Shown: positions 8,015 through 8,787 of the stretch, piece by piece
How the letters are laid out: every line of letters starts with the position of its first letter
Numbering within the stretch: the stretch's first letter is position 1
Source of the DNA: Thermodesulfobacteriota bacterium
Lineage (GTDB): Bacteria > Desulfobacterota_D > UBA1144 > Nemesobacterales > UBA2774
Direction: 5' to 3'
Assembly: GCA_039028315.1 (NCBI GenBank)
Contig: JBCCIH010000096.1
Location: 1-8,787 of the forward strand
Length of the DNA stretch: 8,787 nt
Notes under the pieces: model-generated
Told to the model about the DNA's origin: nothing
Database searches by the model: none
Seen by the model: only the letters and a program-made list of their open reading frames with translations
Made by a program: the position numbers and the translations under genes

Positions 8015-8038
8015 ATTATCACATATTCTTGTGATAAT
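8015..8038 (+). terminator. Perfect 9-bp stem-loop after fabZ (possible terminator)
   Basis: ATTATCACA (8015-8023) and TGTGATAAT (8030-8038) are exact reverse complements with a six-base loop, starting directly after the fabZ stop codon. It is well placed to end or stabilise the lysS-fabZ message. The stem is AT-rich and no T-run follows (the next bases are ATTGACAA), so it is not a classical intrinsic terminator. It could instead be an operator or a processing barrier ahead of the tRNA promoter region. Confidence 0.45.
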
Positions 8039-8039
8039 A

Positions 8040-8069
8040 TTGACAATAACGAAGATTATGTGTTAAAGT
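8040..8069 (+). promoter_or_regulatory. Possible upstream promoter of the tRNA-tuf operon (P1)
   Basis: TTGACA at 8040-8045 is a perfect sigma70-type -35. With an 18-base spacer, TAAAGT at 8064-8069 matches four of six -10 positions; with 17 bases, TTAAAG matches three. The -10 is weak, so this is tentative. Its position next to the stem-loop and upstream of a better -10 suggests a tandem arrangement. Confidence 0.35.
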
Positions 8070-8078
8070 ATCTGGTTT

Positions 8079-8092
8079 TATAATCGCGGGCG
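8079..8092 (+). promoter_or_regulatory. Stable-RNA promoter -10 with GC-only discriminator (P2)
   Basis: A perfect TATAAT at 8079-8084 is followed by eight consecutive G/C bases (CGCGGGCG, 8085-8092) inside very AT-rich DNA. A GC-rich discriminator between -10 and the start site is the known hallmark of stringently controlled rRNA, tRNA and tuf promoters. Transcription would begin near 8091, giving a leader of about 75 bases before the first tRNA. No good -35 is seen at 16-18 bases (TTATGT at 8056-8061 at best), which leaves room for activator dependence. A second TATAAT at 8125-8130 has no GC discriminator and no -35. Confidence 0.55.
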
Positions 8093-8166
8093 AGTTCTAC
8101 CTAATTTAATTTTTATGGAGAACCTATAATTTTTCTCTAGGAATAATAAATATTGGGTATTGGTCA

Positions 8167-8241
8167 GCTGGCGTAGCTCAGTGGTAGAGCAGCTGATTTG
8201 TAATCAGCAGGCCGGGGGTTCAAATCCCTTCGCCAGCTCCA
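8167..8241 (+). tRNA. tRNA-Thr (anticodon UGU), CCA encoded
   Basis: A full cloverleaf can be drawn. The acceptor stem GCTGGCG (8167-8173) pairs with CGCCAGC (8231-8237). The D-arm is GCTC/GAGC. The anticodon stem GCTGA/TCAGC has loop TTTGTAA with anticodon TGT at 8199-8201. The T-arm has loop TTCAAAT. Discriminator T8238 is followed by an encoded CCA (8239-8241). It reads ACA and, by wobble, other threonine codons. It is the first gene of the tRNA cluster before tuf. Confidence 0.97.
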
Positions 8242-8289
8242 TTTTATACGATGAATAGACTAGAAAGTTTAGACATATTGTCTTTGCCG

Positions 8290-8372
8290 GGGGAGGTGGC
8301 TGAGTGGTCAAAAGCAGCAGACTGTAAATCTGCCGGTGTAAGCCTACGTAGGTTCGAATCCTGCCCTCCCCA
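8290..8372 (+). tRNA. tRNA-Tyr (anticodon GUA), type II with long variable arm
   Basis: The acceptor GGGGAGG (8290-8296) pairs with CCTCCCC (8365-8371), with discriminator A8372. The anticodon stem GCAGA/TCTGC encloses CTGTAAA with anticodon GTA at 8324-8326. The 14-base variable region (8334-8347) can form a short GGT/GCC stem, as expected for bacterial tRNA-Tyr. The T-loop is TTCGAAT. CCA is not encoded and must be added by the CCA-adding enzyme. Confidence 0.96.
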
Positions 8373-8451
8373 TAATTTATTAATGGGTTTTGGTAATAGA
8401 ATTTTGATGAATATAGAAAATAAGATTAATGAAATATTAAATGCTCTATTA

Positions 8452-8525
8452 GCGGGAGTAGCTCAGTTGGCTAGAGCATCAGCCTTCCAAGCTGAGGGTC
8501 GCGGGTTCGAATCCCGTCTCCCGCT
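8452..8525 (+). tRNA. tRNA-Gly (anticodon UCC)
   Basis: The acceptor GCGGGAG (8452-8458) pairs with CTCCCGC (8518-8524), with discriminator T8525. The anticodon stem TCAGC/GCTGA encloses CTTCCAA with anticodon TCC at 8486-8488, reading GGA and GGG. The T-arm GCGGG/CCCGT has loop TTCGAAT. No CCA is encoded. It lies 79 bases after tRNA-Tyr and 13 bases before the second tRNA-Thr. Confidence 0.97.
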
Positions 8526-8538
8526 CAAAGTTGCACTC

Positions 8539-8611
<73 letters not shown>

Positions 8612-8664
8612 CATTTTCTAATAAAAATTTAGTGTTTCTAATAGCATAGGAGGAAAGCGAGAAA

Positions 8665-8787
8665 ATGTCTAAGGAGAAATTTGAGAGAGGTAAGCCGCAC
8701 TTAAACATAGGAACTGTGGGTCACGTAGACCACGGAAAGACGACATTGACAGCGGCGATCACAAAAGTACTAGAGAAGGCAGGTGGA
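8665..8787 (+). CDS. tuf: Elongation factor Tu, N-terminal 41 residues (partial, cut by right edge)
   Basis: EF-Tu is the GTPase that delivers aminoacyl-tRNA to the ribosome. Only the first 41 codons are present. They begin M-S-K-E-K-F-E-R and contain the diagnostic N-I-G-T-V-G-H-V-D-H-G-K-T-T-L (14-28), that is, the G1/P-loop G-H-V-D-H-G-K-T at 19-26 with Lys25 and Thr26. The start is supported by AGGAGG at 8648-8653, 11 bases upstream. The gene follows four tRNA genes with no obvious terminator between, so it is probably transcribed with them and released by tRNA processing, as for E. coli tufB. Whether secE, nusG and ribosomal protein genes follow cannot be seen. Confidence 0.97.
   Translation, partial: MSKEKFERGKPHLNIGTVGHVDHGKTTLTAAITKVLEKAGG

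Noticed and set aside
8427..8441. TTAAT/ATTAA inverted repeat between tRNA-Tyr and tRNA-Gly
   Set aside because: It is a five-base pure A/T stem in an A/T-rich spacer with no T-run. This is expected by chance and shows no sign of termination.
8442..8450. TGCTCTATT before tRNA-Gly resembling a boxA antitermination element
   Set aside because: It matches seven of nine positions of the E. coli boxA consensus, but it lies in the middle of the cluster with no boxB or boxC and is short enough to be chance.

Overview
The window is a compact stretch of a Gram-negative (diderm) bacterial chromosome. It encodes two parts of the outer-membrane biogenesis machinery, the Lol lipoprotein exporter and BamA with an OmpH/Skp chaperone. 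Every gene lies on the + strand. Coding DNA is visibly AT-rich and arginine is written mostly as AGA/AGG. The order lysS - lolC - lolD - bamA - ompH - fabZ resembles that of deltaproteobacteria-like lineages. The exact phylum cannot be fixed from the sequence alone; an uncultured delta-like group such as Dadabacteria is one possibility, not a conclusion.

Layout. (1) Positions 2-613 hold the C-terminal half of a major facilitator transporter cut by the left edge, followed at 669-1073 by a PaaI-like hotdog thioesterase. (2) Positions 1173-8014 look like one long operon. Lysyl-tRNA synthetase overlaps the Lol permease gene by one base (TAATG). The permease gene is three bases from its ATPase gene lolD, lolD overlaps bamA, and bamA is 20 bases from ompH/skp. 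fabZ closes the series. (3) Positions 8015-8166 are an AT-rich intergenic region with a perfect 9-bp stem-loop and a strong-looking promoter that has a GC-only discriminator. (4) Positions 8167-8611 carry four tRNA genes, Thr(UGU), Tyr(GUA), Gly(UCC) and Thr(GGU), followed by the start of tuf (EF-Tu) at 8665, cut by the right edge. This is the same order as the E. coli thrU-tyrU-glyT-thrT-tufB operon.

How the genes fit together. LolC/LolD release lipoproteins from the inner membrane. OmpH/Skp chaperones unfolded outer-membrane proteins across the periplasm. BamA inserts them into the outer membrane. FabZ supplies saturated acyl chains and usually sits beside lpxD and lpxA in this neighbourhood; here neither is present, which is the most notable departure from the usual layout. 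The tRNA-tuf unit belongs to translation and probably has its own growth-rate-controlled promoter.

I found no convincing new system, mobile element, CRISPR array or defence locus. The window is mostly conserved housekeeping, and the points worth a second look are about operon architecture and regulation.
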